Shown piece after piece: positions 62,354 to 64,000 of a stretch of 64,000 nucleotides of DNA. Source of the stretch: Myxococcus stipitatus (GTDB taxonomy: Bacteria > Myxococcota > Myxococcia > Myxococcales > Myxococcaceae). Numbering within the stretch: position 1 is the stretch's first letter; each line of letters begins with the position of its first letter. Below the pieces are notes generated by a model. That model saw nothing but the letters and a program-made list of their open reading frames with translations. It was not told the origin of the DNA and did no database searches. The stretch is from positions 992,001 to 1,056,000 of the forward strand of contig NZ_CP147913.1 of the NCBI RefSeq assembly GCF_037414475.1, read 5' to 3'. The position numbers and the translations under genes were made by a program.

Positions 62354-64000
62354 GTGAGCGACCGCATCGACCTCCCGACCTCTGTCGGCATTTCCTCCGC
62401 ATCCGCCGCCGGCGCCACCGGCAACGGCTCCCGCACGGGCCCGCCCCTGGTGGTCCTCCGCCCGGGCGCGGACTCGGCGGTGCCGCTGTACCTGGTGCAC
62501 GCCCTGGACGGGCGCCTGGACTGCTACGCGGAGCTCGTCCGCCATGCCCCCGCGTCCCAGCCCGTCATCGGCTTGCACGCGCGCGGGTTCGACGATGGCC
62601 GCGCGCCCATGGAGTCGCTCGAGGCCATGGCGGTCTTCTACGTCGAGGCCCTGCGCGCCGACCGCCCCGAGGGGCCCTATCACCTCGCGGGCTGGGCCTT
62701 GGGCGCCGTCATCGCCTGGGAGATGGCGCGACTGCTCCAGCGCGACGGCCACGCCGCGCGGCTCACGCTCATCGAGCCGCCCCTCGCGTCCGCCGACCGG
62801 AGCGTCTCCGCCACCGCGCTCGCCGCGCATGCAGCGATCTTCGCCCGTGAGCTGGCGCTCCAGGCGGGAGTGCCGCCCCTGGAGCTTCCTGCCGCGCTCA
62901 CCACCGGCAAGGACCCGGAGCCGCTCCTGCAACACCTGCACGCCGAGGGCGCGAAGCAGGGGCTGCCGCTCGAGTCCCTGACGCTCGATAGCCTGCGCTC
63001 GCGCTTCAAGGTCTTCTCCGCCCATCTGCGCGCCGCGCGCCGCTACGTGCCCGAGTCCTTCCCCGGCTCCGCGCGCATCCTTCGCGCCGAGGAGTCCGCG
63101 GATGCCACGGGGGATGAGCGGGACCGGGGCTGGAGCGTGCTCGCGGAGGAGGGCACACAGCTCGACGTGACGCCCGGAGATGGACACTCGATGCTGAGAG
63201 GGCCGCGCGCGGGGGAGCTCGCCTCGCGGCTCTTCGACTCGGTCCAGTCGCTCACCCGGCCCATTCCCACCGGCCATGGTGACGGCACGCCGCTGTCGTA
63301 CGCGCAGCAGCGCCTGTGGTTCCTGGACCAGCTCCAGCCCGGGAGCCCCGCGTACAACATGTTCTATGGCTTGCGCTTCACCGGGCCGCTGGAGCATGGC
63401 CTGCTGGAGCGGGCCTTCACGGAGCTGGCGCGCCGGCATCAGACGCTTCGCACGACGTTCCGCTCCCTGCCGGAAGGCCCCGTGCAGGCCATCCGTCCGC
63501 CCGGGCCCTTCACCATCCCAGTCGAGGACCTGCGTCATCTGCCGCCGGAGGCTCGTGACGCCGAGGCCCAGCGGCTCGCGGATGAAGAGGCGCGCACGCC
63601 GTTCGACCTGGCCACCGGGCCGCTGATGCGCACGCGGCTGCTCAAGCTGGCCGAGCACGAGCACGTGTTGCTCATCGTCATCCACCACATCATCTCGGAT
63701 GGATGGTCCGTGGGAGTCCTCTCGCAGGAGGTCCCCGCGCTCTACATCGCCTTCGCGATGAACCAGCCGTCGCCCCTGCCCGAGCTGCCGGTGCAGTACG
63801 CCGACTTCTCGGTCTGGCAACGCGACTGGCTCACCGGAGACGTGCTCGAGTCGCAGCTCGCGTACTGGAGGACGCAGCTCGCGGATGCGCCGCACGCGCT
63901 GGAGCTGCCCACCGACAGACCCCGGCCGCCCATCCAGTCGCTGCGTGGAGACATCCTCCCGCTCGACATTCCCCAGGCGCTCGCGCCCACGGTCTATGCC
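62354..64000 (+). CDS. NRPS, N-terminal thioesterase-like and condensation domains (right-truncated)
   Basis: 549 residues visible; GTG 62354 has AGGAG 7 bases upstream; the frame runs off the window. Residues ~30-295 are a type of NRPS thioesterase: VPLYLVHALDGRLDCYAEL, PYHLAGWALGAVIAWEMARL, LIEPPLAS, PGDGHSM with His278. The nucleophile position of G-x-S-x-G is Ala115, so it is probably not a working hydrolase. The condensation domain starts at ~313 (LSYAQQRLWFLDQL) with HHIISDG at 444-450 intact. First module would need an upstream donor or be a starter C. Adenylation and carrier parts lie outside. Confidence 0.9.
   Translation, partial: MSDRIDLPTSVGISSASAAGATGNGSRTGPPLVVLRPGADSAVPLYLVHALDGRLDCYAELVRHAPASQPVIGLHARGFDDGRAPMESLEAMAVFYVEALRADRPEGPYHLAGWALGAVIAWEMARLLQRDGHAARLTLIEPPLASADRSVSATALAAHAAIFARELALQAGVPPLELPAALTTGKDPEPLLQHLHAEGAKQGLPLESLTLDSLRSRFKVFSAHLRAARRYVPESFPGSARILRAEESADATGDERDRGWSVLAEEGTQLDVTPGDGHSMLRGPRAGELASRLFDSVQSLTRPIPTGHGDGTPLSYAQQRLWFLDQLQPGSPAYNMFYGLRFTGPLEHGLLERAFTELARRHQTLRTTFRSLPEGPVQAIRPPGPFTIPVEDLRHLPPEARDAEAQRLADEEARTPFDLATGPLMRTRLLKLAEHEHVLLIVIHHIISDGWSVGVLSQEVPALYIAFAMNQPSPLPELPVQYADFSVWQRDWLTGDVLESQLAYWRTQLADAPHALELPTDRPRPPIQSLRGDILPLDIPQALAPTVYA

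Overview
The window comes from a high-GC (roughly 70%) Gram-negative bacterium, most likely a myxobacterium of the Myxococcus/Corallococcus/Cystobacter type. Clues are a DUF2378 (TIGR02265, a Myxococcus paralogous family) protein at 57541, short Cys-rich lipoproteins, many two-component and secreted-enzyme genes, GlnRS and Bpt typical of proteobacteria, and the start of an NRPS gene beside an exporter. No rRNA, tRNA, insertion sequence, prophage or CRISPR array was seen. Most of it reads as chromosomal core with short accessory islands.

Layout. 1-5.0 kb: tail of a hybrid histidine kinase, then an OPG (osmoregulated periplasmic glucan) operon, opgG - small unknown gene - opgH. 5.0-8.2 kb: leftward operon of a 2OG-oxygenase-like protein, M18 aminopeptidase and a spermidine-synthase-like methyltransferase. 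8.4-12.7 kb: unknown protein, acyl-CoA-dehydrogenase-like protein, 8-Cys lipoprotein, a gene-poor stretch with a gene remnant, a SET-domain protein with a histone-H1-like tail, DUF423. 12.7-25.2 kb: amidohydrolases, GT87-like membrane protein, PfkB sugar kinase, Mug glycosylase, CysQ-like phosphatase, DUF3592, GNAT, NarL-type regulator, isochorismatase-like hydrolase, MFS exporter and a tandem pair of XapX proteins. 25.4-32.2 kb: secreted M4 protease with two PPC domains, exported alpha/beta hydrolase, LytS/LytTR-type two-component pair, and a small broken gene. 32.3-42.6 kb: glnS, glycosyltransferases, alpha/beta hydrolase, bpt, and a GT2 / PLP-decarboxylase / ATP-grasp group. 42.6-48.9 kb: zinc-ribbon membrane protein, OPT transporter, second 8-Cys lipoprotein, a threonyl-tRNA synthetase core gene with a threonine-rich leader, CBS protein, msrB. 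48.9-60.6 kb: purL, Tat-exported epimerase, acyltransferase plus diiron-like hydrolase operon, DUF2378, Cys-rich YkgJ-like protein, DUF2383. 60.9-64 kb: MFS exporter and the 5' end of an NRPS gene.

The most notable system is at 46.3-47.7 kb. A 26-codon leader ORF with seven Thr codons within eight overlaps a set of mutually exclusive RNA stems. It sits directly upstream of a threonyl-tRNA synthetase that has only the catalytic and anticodon-binding parts. This is the layout of a classical ribosome-mediated attenuator, so the gene would be induced by shortage of charged tRNA-Thr. The second is the NRPS start, where an N-terminal thioesterase-type domain has Ala in place of the nucleophile Ser and is followed by an intact condensation domain.

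Convergent gene pairs are often separated by long GC-rich perfect hairpins, mostly without a U-run; this is taken here as the local terminator style. Gene starts were chosen from Shine-Dalgarno spacing, operon overlap and domain boundaries; several are uncertain and are flagged.
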